Shown: piece by piece, positions 1-10,306 of the stretch | Layout of the letters: each line of letters starts with the position of its first letter | Numbering within the stretch: the stretch's first letter is position 1 | Origin: Diorhabda sublineata | Taxonomy: Eukaryota; Arthropoda; Insecta; Coleoptera; Chrysomelidae | NCBI RefSeq assembly: GCF_026230105.1 | Contig: NC_079479.1 | Coordinates: 16,441,734-16,505,733 of the forward strand | DNA length: 64,000 bases | Direction: 5' to 3' | Notes under the pieces: generated by a model | The model's database searches: none | What the model was told of the DNA's origin: nothing | The model's input: only the letters and a program-made list of their open reading frames with translations | Made by a program: the position numbers and the translations under genes

Positions 1-225
1 TTGAAGTCTAATTTCAACATTTCTCATATATTTGAATGAGTTCGCATCTAACTTTATCAGATATCGTCGATTTACATTCCTTGAAGCCCATTGAAGTCGA
101 TTCCCACTTTGTGTTGATTGAAAATTTTCAAAGTCTATCTTCCTCATTTGAAGTCGAATTTAAACATTTCTTATATATTTGAATGAGTTTGTATCTGACT
201 TTATCAGATATCATCGATTTACATT

Positions 226-243
226 CATTGAAGCCCATTGAAG
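226..243. repeat. CATTGAAG direct repeat, 10-bp spacing (representative)
   Basis: CATTGAAG occurs at 226-233 and again at 236-243 in this monomer, so the unit contains a short internal duplication. In many monomers the first copy is CATTAAAG or CCTTGAAG. The pair is a natural slippage site, and one monomer near 15,070 has lost exactly one 10-bp register here. Confidence 0.9.
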
Positions 244-338
244 TCGATTCTCACTTAGTGTTGATTGGAAATTTTCAAAGTCTATCTTCCTCATTTGAAG
301 TCGAATTTCAACATTTCTTATATTTTTGAATGAGTTTG

Positions 339-357
339 TATCTGACTTTGTCAGATA
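339..357. other. Inverted repeat TATCTGAC-TTT-GTCAGATA (representative)
   Basis: An 8-bp perfect inverted repeat with a 3-nt TTT loop, present in monomers of the GTATCTGACTTTGTC subtype. Other subtypes read CATCTAACTTTATC or CATCTAACTTTGTC and form only an imperfect stem. No T-run follows, so it does not look like a bacterial terminator. Whether it extrudes as a hairpin is unknown. Confidence 0.75.
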
Positions 358-411
358 TCGTCGATTTACATTCATTAAAGCCCATTGAAGTCGATTCTCA
401 CTTTGTGTTGA

Positions 412-425
412 TTGAAAATTTTCAA
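412..425. other. 14-bp perfect palindrome TTGAAAATTTTCAA (representative)
   Basis: The sequence equals its own reverse complement over 14 bases and is centred on AAAATTTT. It recurs once in most monomers, for example also at 118-131. One common subtype has TTGGAAATTTTCAA, which breaks the palindrome; it is frequent in the left third of the window. A smaller group has GAAATTTTTC (about 49.5-50.7, 58.46 and 61.42 kb). AAAATTTT blocks are known to bend DNA and narrow the minor groove; a bound protein is possible but not shown. Confidence 0.9.
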
Positions 426-2219
426 AGTCTATCATCCTCATTTGAAGTCGAATTTCAACATTTCTCATATATTTGAATGAGTTTGCATCTTACTTTGTCA
501 GATATCGTCGATTTACATTCATTGAAGCCCATTGAAGTCGATTTTCACTTTGTGTTGATTGAAAATTTTCAAAGTCTATCTTCCTCATTTGAAGTCGAGT
601 TTCAACATTTCTTATATTTTTGAATCAGTTTGTATCTGACTTTGTCAGATATCGTCGATTTACATTCATTAAAGCCCATTGAGGTCGATTCTCACTTTGT
701 GTTGATTGAAAATTTTCAAAGTCTATCATCCTCATTTGAAGTCGAATTTCAACATTTCTCATATATTTGAATGAGTTTGCATCTAACTTTGTCAGATATC
801 GTCAATTTACATTCATTTAAGCCCATTGAAGTCGATTCTCACTTAGTGTTGATTGGAAATTTTCAAAGTCTATCTTCCTCATTTGAAGTCGAATTTCAAC
901 ATTTCTTATATTTTTGAATGAGTTTGTATGTGACTTTGTCAGATATCGTCGATTTACATTCATTAAAGCCCATTGAAGTCGATTCTCACTTTGTGTTGAT
1001 TGAAAATTTTCAAAGTCTATCATCCTCATTTGAAGTCGAATTTCAACATTTCTCATATATTTGAATGAGTTTGCATCTAACTTTGTCAGATATCGTCGAT
1101 TTACATTCATTGAAGCCCATTGAAGTCGATTCTCACTTTGTGTTGATTGAAAATTTTCAAAGTCTATCTTCCTCATTTGAAGTCGAATTTCAACATTTCT
1201 CATATATTTGAATGAGTTCGCATCTAACTTTATCAGATATCGTCGATTTACATTCCTTGAAGCCCATTGAAGTCGATTCCCACTTTGTGTTGATTGAAAA
1301 TTTTCAAAGTCTATCATCCTCATTTGAAGTCGAATTTCAACATTTCTCATATATTTGAATGAGTTTGCATCTAACTTTGTCAGATATCGTCGATTTACAT
1401 TCATTGAAGCCCATTGAAGTCGATTCTCACTTAGTGTTGATTGGAAATTTTCAAAGTCTATCTTCCTCATTTGAAGTCGAATTTCAACATTTCTTATATT
1501 TTTGAATGAGTTTGTATCTGACTTTGTCAGATATCATCGATTTACATCCATTAAAGCCCATTGAAGTCGATTGTCACTTTGTGTTTATTAAAAATTTTCA
1601 AAGTCTATCTTCCTCATTTGAAGTCGAATTTCAACATTTCTTATATTTTTGAATGAGTTTGTATCTGACTTTGTCAGATATCGTCGATTTACATTCATTA
1701 AAGCCCATTGAAGTCGATTCTCACTTTGTGTTGATTGAAAATTTTCAAAGTCTATCTTCCTCATTTGAAGTCGAATTTCAACATTTCTCATATATTTAAA
1801 TGAGTTCGCATCTAACTTTATCAGATATCGTCGATTTACATTCATTGAAGCCCATTGAAGTCGATTCCCACTTTGTGTTGATTGAAAATTTTCAAAGTCT
1901 ATCTTCCTCATTTGAAGTCGAATTTCAACATTTCTCATATATTTAAATGAGTTCGCATCTAACTTTATCAGATATCGTCGATTTACATTCATTGAAGCCC
2001 ATTGAAGTCGATTCCCACTTTGTGTTGATTGAAAATTTTCAAAGTCTATCTTCCTTATTTGAAGTCGAATTCCAACATTTCTTATATATTTGAATGAGTT
2101 TGCATCTAACTTTGTCAGATATCGTCGATTTACATTCATTGAAGCCCATTGAAGTCGATTCTCACTTTGTGTTGATTGAAAATTTTCAAAGTCTATCTTC
2201 CTCATTTGAAGTCGAGTTT

Positions 2220-3070
2220 CAACATTTCTTATATTTTTGAATGAGTTTGTATCTGACTTTGTCAGATATCGTCGATTTACATTCATTAAAGCCCATTGAG
2301 GTCGATTCTCACTTTGTGTTGATTGAAAATTTTCAAAGTCTATCTTCCTCATTTGAAGTCGAATTTCAACATTTCTCATATATTTGAATGAGTTTGCATG
2401 TAACTTTGTCAGATATCGTCAATTTACATTCATTGAAGCCCATTGAAGTCGATTCTCACTTAGTGTTGATTGGAAATTTTCAAAGTCTATCTTCCTCATT
2501 TGAAGTCGAATTTCAACATTTCTTATATTTTTGAATGAGTTTGTATGTGACTTTGTCAGATATCGTCGATTTACATTCATTAAAGCCCATTGAAGTCGAT
2601 TCTCACTTTGTGTTGATTGAAAATTTTCAAAGTCTATCATCCTCATTTGAAGTCGAATTTCAACATTTCTCATATATTTGAATGAGTTTGCATCTAACTT
2701 TGTCAGATATCGTCGATTTACATTCATTGAAGCCCATTGAAGTCGATTCTCACTTTGTGTTGATTGAAAATTTTCAAAGTCTATCTTCCTCATTTGAAGT
2801 CGAATTTCAACATTTCTCATATATTTGAATGAGTTTGCATCTAACTTTGTCAGATATCGTCGATTTACATTCATTGAAGCCCATTGAAGTCGATTCTCAC
2901 TTAGTGTTGATTGGAAATTTTCAAAGTCTATCTTCCTCATTTGTGTCGAATTTCAACATTTCTTATATTTTTGAATGAGTTTGTATCTGACTTTGTCAGA
3001 TATCATCGATTTACATCCATTAAAGCCCATTGAAGTCGATTGTCACTTTGTGTTGATTAAAAATTTTCGA
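2220..3070. repeat. Block repeated at +1,616 and again at +8,083
   Basis: This stretch, ending in the frameshifted TTTGTGTCG monomer, recurs at about 3.84-4.69 kb and about 10.30-11.16 kb. Offsets are 1,616 (11 monomers minus 1) and 8,083 (55 minus 2), the missing bases being the 146-bp units in between. Limits are approximate. Confidence 0.8.
2827..2972. repeat. 146-bp monomer, TTTGTGTCG type
   Basis: TTTGAAGTCG is changed to TTTGTGTCG, a net loss of one base at about 2,942. The loss ends the minus-strand open frame. Confidence 0.9.
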
Positions 3071-3839
3071 AGTCTATCTTCCTTATTTGAAGTCGAATTC
3101 CAACATTTCTTATATATTTGAATGAGTTTGCATCTAACTTTGTCAGATATCGTCGATTTACATTCATTGAAGCCCATTGAAGTCGATTCTCACTTTGTGT
3201 TGATTGAAAATTTTCAAAGTCTATCTTCCTCATTTGAAGTCGAGTTTCAACATTTCTTATATTTTTGAATGAGTTTGTATCTGACTTTGTCAGATATCGT
3301 CGATTTACATTCATTAAAGCCCATTGAGGTCGATTCTCACTTTGTGTTGATTGAAAATTTTCAAAGTCTATCTTCCTCATTTGAAGTCGAATTTCAACAT
3401 TTCTCATATATTTGAATGAGTTTGCATGTAACTTTGTCAGATATCGTCAATTTACATTCATTGAAGCCCATTGAAGTCGATTCTCACTTAGTGTTGATTG
3501 GAAATTTTCAAAGTCTATCTTCCTCATTTGAAGTCGAATTTCAACATTTCTTATATTTTTGAATGAGTTTGTATGTGACTTTGTCAGATATCGTCGATTT
3601 ACATTCATTAAAGCCCATTGAAGTCGATTCTCACTTTGTGTTGATTGAAAATTTTCAAAGTCTATCATCCTCATTTGAAGTCGAATTTCAACATTTCTCA
3701 TATATTTGAATGAGTTTGCATCTAACTTTGTCAGATATCGTCGATTTACATTCATTGAAGCCCATTGAAGTCGATTCTCACTTTGTGTTGATTGAAAATT
3801 TTCAAAGTCTATCTTCCTCATTTGAAGTCGAATTTCAAC

Positions 3840-5464
3840 ATTTCTCATATTTTTGAATGAGTTTGTATCTGACTTTGTCAGATATCGTCGATTTACATTC
3901 ATTAAAGCCCATTGAGGTCGATTCTCACTTTGTGTTGATTGAAAATTTTCAAAGTCTATCTTCCTCATTTGAAGTCGAATTTCAACATTTCTCATATATT
4001 TGAATGAGTTTGCATGTAACTTTGTCAGATATCGTCAATTTACATTCATTGAAGCCCATTGAAGTCGATTCTCACTTAGTGTTGATTGGAAATTTTCAAA
4101 GTCTATCTTCCTCATTTGAAGTCGAATTTCAACATTTCTTATATTTTTGAATGAGTTTGTATGTGACTTTGTCAGATATCGTCGATTTACATTCATTAAA
4201 GCCCATTGAAGTCGATTCTCACTTTGTGTTGATTGAAAATTTTCAAAGTCTATCATCCTCATTTGAAGTCGAATTTCAACATTTCTCATATATTTGAATG
4301 AGTTTGCATCTAACTTTGTCAGATATCGTCGATTTACATTCATTGAAGCCCATTGAAGTCGATTCTCACTTTGTGTTGATTGAAAATTTTCAAAGTCTAT
4401 CTTCCTCATTTGAAGTCGAATTTCAACATTTCTCATATATTTGAATGAGTTTGCATCTAACTTTGTCAGATATCGTCGATTTACATTCATTGAAGCCCAT
4501 TGAAGTCGATTCTCACTTAGTGTTGATTGGAAATTTTCAAAGTCTATCTTCCTCATTTGTGTCGAATTTCAACATTTCTTATATTTTTGAATGAGTTTGT
4601 ATCTGACTTTGTCAGATATCATCGATTTACATCCATTAAAGCCCATTGAAGTCGATTGTCACTTTGTGTTGATTAAAAATTTTCGAAGTCTATCTTCCTC
4701 ATTTGAAGTCGAATTTCAACATTTCTTATATTTTTGAATGAGTTTGTATCTGACTTTGTCAGATATCGTCGATTTACATTCATTAAAGCCCATTGAAGTC
4801 GATTCTCACTTTGTGTTGATTGAAAATTTTCAAAGTCTATCTTCCTCATTTGAAGTCGAATTTCAACATTTCTCATATTTTTGAATGAGTTTGTATCTGA
4901 CTTTGTCAGATATCATCGATTTACATCCATTAAAGTCCATTGAAGTCGATTGTCACTTTGTGTTGATTGAAAATTTTCAAAGTCTATCTTCCTCATTTGA
5001 AGTCGAATTTCAACATTTCTCATATATTTGAATGAGTTTGCATCTAACTTTGTCAGATATCGTCGATTTACATTCATTGAAGCCCATTGAAGTCGATTCT
5101 CACTTAGTGTTGATTGGAAATTTTCAAAGTCTATCTTCCTCATTTGAAGTCGAATTTCAACATTTCTTATATTTTTGAATGAGTTTGTATGTAACTTTGT
5201 CAGATATCGTCGATTTACATTCATTAAAGCCCATTGAAGTCGATTCTCACTTTGTGTTGATTGAAAATTTTCAAAGTCTATCATCCTCATTTGAAGTCGA
5301 ATTTCAACATTTCTCATATATTTGAATGAGTTTGCATCTAACTTTGTCAGATATCGTCGATTTACATTCATTGAAGCCCATTGAAGTCGATTCTCACTTA
5401 GTGTTGATTGGAAATTTTCAAAGTCTATCTTCCTCATTTGAAGTCGAATTTCAACATTTCTTAT
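3840..5464. repeat. Source segment of the 10.3-11.9 kb copy
   Basis: Matches 10,307-11,931 at an offset of 6,467 (44 monomers minus 1), including the TTTGTGTCG monomer and the TCATATTTTTGAATGAG/CATCCATTAAAGTCC marker. Similarity stops at ~5,464. Confidence 0.82.
4443..4588. repeat. 146-bp monomer, TTTGTGTCG type
   Basis: Same one-base-short variant as at 2.94 kb, carried along by the 11-monomer duplication. Confidence 0.9.
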
Positions 5465-7625
5465 ATTTTTGAATGAGTTTGTATCTGACTTTGTCAGATA
5501 TCGTCGATTTACATTCATTAACGCCCATTGAAGTCGATTCTCACTTTGTGTTGATTGAAAATTTTCAAAGTCTATCTTCCTCATTTGAAGTCGAATTTCA
5601 ACATTTCTCATATATTTAAATGAGTTCGCATCTAACTTTATCAGATATCGTCGATTTACATTCATTGAAGCCCATTGAAGTCGATTCCCACTTTGTGTTG
5701 ATTGAAAATTTTCAAAGTCTATCTTCCTCATTTGAAGTCGAATTTCAACATTTCTTATATTTTTGAATGAGTTTGTATCTGACTTTGTCAGATATCGTCG
5801 ATTTACATTCATTAACGCCCATTGAAGTCGATTCTCACTTTGTGTTGATTGAAAATTTTCAAAGTCTATCTTCCTCATTTGAAGTCGAATTTCAACATTT
5901 CTCATATATTTAAATGAGTTCGCATCTAACTTTATCAGATATCGTCGATTTACATTCATTGAAGCCCATTGAAGTCGATTCCCACTTTGTGTTGATTGAA
6001 AATTTTCAAAGTCTATCTTCCTTATTTGAAGTCGAATTTCAACATTTCTTATATATTTGAATGAGTTTGCATCTAACTTTGTCAGATATCGTCGATTTAC
6101 ATTCATTGAAGCCCATTGAAGTCGATTCTCACTTTGTGTTGATTGAAAATTTTCAAAGTCTATCTTCCTCATTTGAAGTCGAATTTCAACATTTCTCATA
6201 TATTTGAATGAGTTCGCATCTAACTTTATCAGATATCGTCGATTTACATTCCTTGAAGCCCATTGAAGTCGATTCCCACTTTGTGTTGATTGAAAATTTT
6301 CAAAGTCTATCTTCCTCATTTGAAGTCGAATTTAAACATTTCTTATATATTTGAATGAGTTTGTATCTGACTTTGTCAGATATCATCGATTTACATTCAT
6401 TGAAGCCCATTGAAGTCGATTCTCACTTAGTGTTGATTGAAAATTTTCAAAGTCTATCTTCCCCATTTGAGGTCGAATTTCAAAATTTCTTATATATTTG
6501 AATGAGTTTGCATCTAACTTTGTCAGATATCGTCGATTTACATTCATTGAAGCCCATTGAAGTCGATTTTCACTTTGTGTTGATTGAAAATTTTCAAAGT
6601 CTATCTTCCTCATTTGAAGTCGAGTTTCAACATTTCTTATATTTTTGAATGAGTTTGTATCTGACTTTGTCAGATATCGTCGATTTACATTCATTAAAGC
6701 CCATTGAGGTCGATTCTCACTTTGTGTTGATTGAAAATTTTCAAAGTCTATCTTCCTCATTTGAAGTCGAATTTCAACATTTCTCATATATTTGAATGAG
6801 TTTGCATGTAACTTTGTCAAATATCGTCAATTTACATTCATTGAAGCCCATTGAAGTCGATTCTCACTTAGTGTTGATTGGAAATTTTCAAAGTCTATCT
6901 TCCTCATTTGAAGTCGAATTTCAACATTTCTTATATTTTTGAATGAGTTTGTATGTGACTTTGTCAGATATCGTCGATTTACATTCATTAAAGCCCATTG
7001 AAGTCGATTCTCACTTTGTGTTGATTGAAAATTTTCAAAGTCTATCATCCTCATTTGAAGTCGAATTTCAACATTTCTCATATATTTGAATGAGTTTGCA
7101 TCTAACTTTGTCAGATATCGTCGATTTACATTCATTGAAGCCCATTGAAGTCGATTCTCACTTTGTGTTGATTGAAAATTTTCAAAGTCTATCTTCCTCA
7201 TTTGAAGTCGAATTTCAACATTTCTCATATATTTGAATGAGTTCGCATCTAACTTTATCAGATATCGTCGATTTACATTCCTTGAAGCCCATTGAAGTCG
7301 ATTCCCACTTTGTGTTGATTGAAAATTTTCAAAGTCTATCATCCTCATTTGAAGTCGAATTTCAACATTTCTCATATATTTGAATGAGTTTGCATCTAAC
7401 TTTGTCAGATATCGTCGATTTACATTCATTGAAGCCCATTGAAGTCGATTCTCACTTAGTGTTGATTGGAAATTTTCAAAGTCTATCTTCCTCATTTGAA
7501 GTCGAATTTCAACATTTCTCATATTTTTGAATGAGTTTGTATCTGACTTTGTCAGATATCATCGATTTACATCCATTAAAGTCCATTGAAGTCGATTGTC
7601 ACTTTGTGTTGATTAAAAATTTTCG
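5421..7625. repeat. 15-monomer tandem duplication, unit 1 (2,205 bp)
   Basis: This block is followed directly by a near-identical copy at an offset of exactly 2,205 bp (15 x 147). Matching starts at 5,421, where position 5,420 differs from 7,625, and continues through rare shared variants such as GTCAAATATCGTCAATTT near 6,820 and 9,025. Confidence 0.9.
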
Positions 7626-9830
7626 AAGTCTATCTTCCTCATTTGAAGTCGAATTTCAACATTTCTTATATTTTTGAATGAGTTTGTATCTGACTTTGTC
7701 AGATATCGTCGATTTACATTCATTAACGCCCATTGAAGTCGATTCTCACTTTGTGTTGATTGAAAATTTTCAAAGTCTATCTTCCTCATTTGAAGTCGAA
7801 TTTCAACATTTCTCATATATTTAAATGAGTTCGCATCTAACTTTATCAGATATCGTCGATTTACATTCATTGAAGCCCATTGAAGTCGATTCCCACTTTG
7901 TGTTGATTGAAAATTTTCAAAGTCTATCTTCCTCATTTGAAGTCGAATTTCAACATTTCTTATATTTTTGAATGAGTTTGTATCTGACTTTGTCAGATAT
8001 CGTCGATTTACATTCATTAACGCCCATTGAAGTCGATTCTCACTTTGTGTTGATTGAAAATTTTCAAAGTCTATCTTCCTCATTTGAAGTCGAATTTCAA
8101 CATTTCTCATATATTTAAATGAGTTCGCATCTAACTTTATCAGATATCGTCGATTTACATTCATTGAAGCCCATTGAAGTCGATTCCCACTTTGTGTTGA
8201 TTGAAAATTTTCAAAGTCTATCTTCCTTATTTGAAGTCGAATTTCAACATTTCTTATATATTTGAATGAGTTTGCATCTAACTTTGTCAGATATCGTCGA
8301 TTTACATTCATTGAAGCCCATTGAAGTCGATTCTCACTTTGTGTTGATTGAAAATTTTCAAAGTCTATCTTCCTCATTTGAAGTCGAATTTCAACATTTC
8401 TCATATATTTGAATGAGTTCGCATCTAACTTTATCAGATATCGTCGATTTACATTCCTTGAAGCCCATTGAAGTCGATTCCCACTTTGTGTTGATTGAAA
8501 ATTTTCAAAGTCTATCTTCCTCATTTGAAGTCGAATTTAAACATTTCTTATATATTTGAATGAGTTTGTATCTGACTTTGTCAGATATCATCGATTTACA
8601 TTCATTGAAGCCCATTGACGTCGATTCTCACTTAGTGTTGATTGAAAATTTTCAAAGTCTATCTTCCCCATTTGAGGTCGAATTTCAAAATTTCTTATAT
8701 ATTTGAATGAGTTTGCATCTAACTTTGTCAGATATCGTCGATTTACATTCATTGAAGCCCATTGAAGTCGATTTTCACTTTGTGTTGATTGAAAATTTTC
8801 AAAGTCTATCTTCCTCATTTGAAGTCGAGTTTCAACATTTCTTATATTTTTGAATGAGTTTGTATCTGACTTTGTCAGATATCGTCGATTTACATTCATT
8901 AAAGCCCATTGAGGTCGATTCTCACTTTGTGTTGATTGAAAATTTTCAAAGTCTATCTTCCTCATTTGAAGTCGAATTTCAACATTTCTCATATATTTGA
9001 ATGAGTTTGCATGTAACTTTGTCAAATATCGTCAATTTACATTCATTGAAGCCCATTGAAGTCGATTCTCACTTAGTGTTGATTGGAAATTTTCAAAGTC
9101 TATCTTCCTCATTTGAAGTCGAATTTCAACATTTCTTATATTTTTGAATGAGTTTGTATGTGACTTTGTCAGATATCGTCGATTTACATTCATTAAAGCC
9201 CATTGAAGTCGATTCTCAGTTTGTGTTGATTGAAAATTTTCAAAGTCTATCATCCTCATTTGAAGTCGAATTTCAACATTTCTCATATATTTGAATGAGT
9301 TTGCATCTAACTTTGTCAGATATCGTCGATTTACATTCATTGAAGCCCATTGAAGTCGATTCTCACTTTGTGTTGATTGAAAATTTTCAAAGTCTATCTT
9401 CCTCATTTGAAGTCGAATTTCAACATTTCTCATATATTTGAATGAGTTCGCATCTAACTTTATCAGATATCGTCGATTTACATTCCTTGAAGCCCATTGA
9501 AGTCGATTCCCACTTTGTGTTGATTGAAAATTTTCAAAGTCTATCATCCTCATTTGAAGTCGAATTTCAACATTTCTCATATATTTGAATGAGTTTGCAT
9601 CTAACTTTGTCAGATATCGTCGATTTACATTCATTGAAGCCCATTGAAGTCGATTCTCACTTAGTGTTGATTGGAAATTTTCAAAGTCTATCTTCCTCAT
9701 TTGAAGTCGAATTTCAACATTTCTTATATTTTTGAATGAGTTTGTATCTGACTTTGTCAGATATCATCGATTTACATCCATTAAAGCCCATTGAAGTCGA
9801 TTGTCACTTTGTGTTGATTAAAAATTTTCG
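7626..9830. repeat. 15-monomer tandem duplication, unit 2 (2,205 bp)
   Basis: Copy of the preceding 2,205 bp. In the stretches I compared I noted only about five substitutions, such as GACGTC at 8,617 for GAAGTC, CAGTTT near 9,219 for CACTTT, and AAAGCCC near 9,790 for AAAGTCC. Such low divergence points to a recent duplication. Confidence 0.88.
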
Positions 9831-10306
9831 AAGTCTATCTTCCTCATTTGAAGTCGAATTTCAACATTTCTTATATTTTTGAATGAGTTTGTATCTGACT
9901 TTGTCAGATATCGTCGATTTACATTCATTAAAGCCCATTGAAGTCGATTCTCACTTTGTGTTGATTGAAAATTTTCAAAGTCTATCTTCCTCATTTGAAG
10001 TCGAATTTCAACATTTCTCATATATTTAAATGAGTTCGCATCTAACTTTATCAGATATCGTCGATTTACATTCATTGAAGCCCATTGAAGTCGATTCCCA
10101 CTTTGTGTTGATTGAAAATTTTCAAAGTCTATCTTCCTTATTTGAAGTCGAATTCCAACATTTCTTATATATTTGAATGAGTTTGCATCTAACTTTGTCA
10201 GATATCGTCGATTTACATTCATTGAAGCCCATTGAAGTCGATTCTCACTTTGTGTTGATTGAAAATTTTCAAAGTCTATCTTCCTCATTTGAAGTCGAGT
10301 TTCAAC

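Larger units (their letters stand above)
328..474 (+). repeat. Representative 147-bp satellite monomer
   Basis: This unit shows the internal map shared by the array. In order it has GAATGAG at the start, an inverted repeat TATCTGAC-TTT-GTCAGATA (339-357), an EcoRV site GATATC just after it, two near-identical CATT(G/A)AAG words 10 bp apart, the palindrome TTGAAAATTTTCAA (412-425), and then T-tracts at 441-443, 453-455, 461-463 and 472-474. The second half, from the palindrome to the end, looks more conserved across the window than the first half, where most subtype-defining changes lie. The choice of start is arbitrary for a circular permutation. Confidence 0.95.

Noticed and set aside
339..357. 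Rho-independent terminator
   Set aside because: The inverted repeat is AT-rich with a short stem and no T-run after it, it occurs in many monomers, and there is no gene upstream.
328..474. CENP-B box in the monomer
   Set aside because: I looked for the TTCG....A..CGGG pattern on both strands. TTCG occurs (GTTCGCATC, and ATTCGACTTC on the minus strand), but no CGGG follows.
464..474. TATA box or promoter at CATATATTTG
   Set aside because: The AT-rich word is part of every monomer, with no adjacent conserved promoter element or gene. Transcription cannot be inferred.
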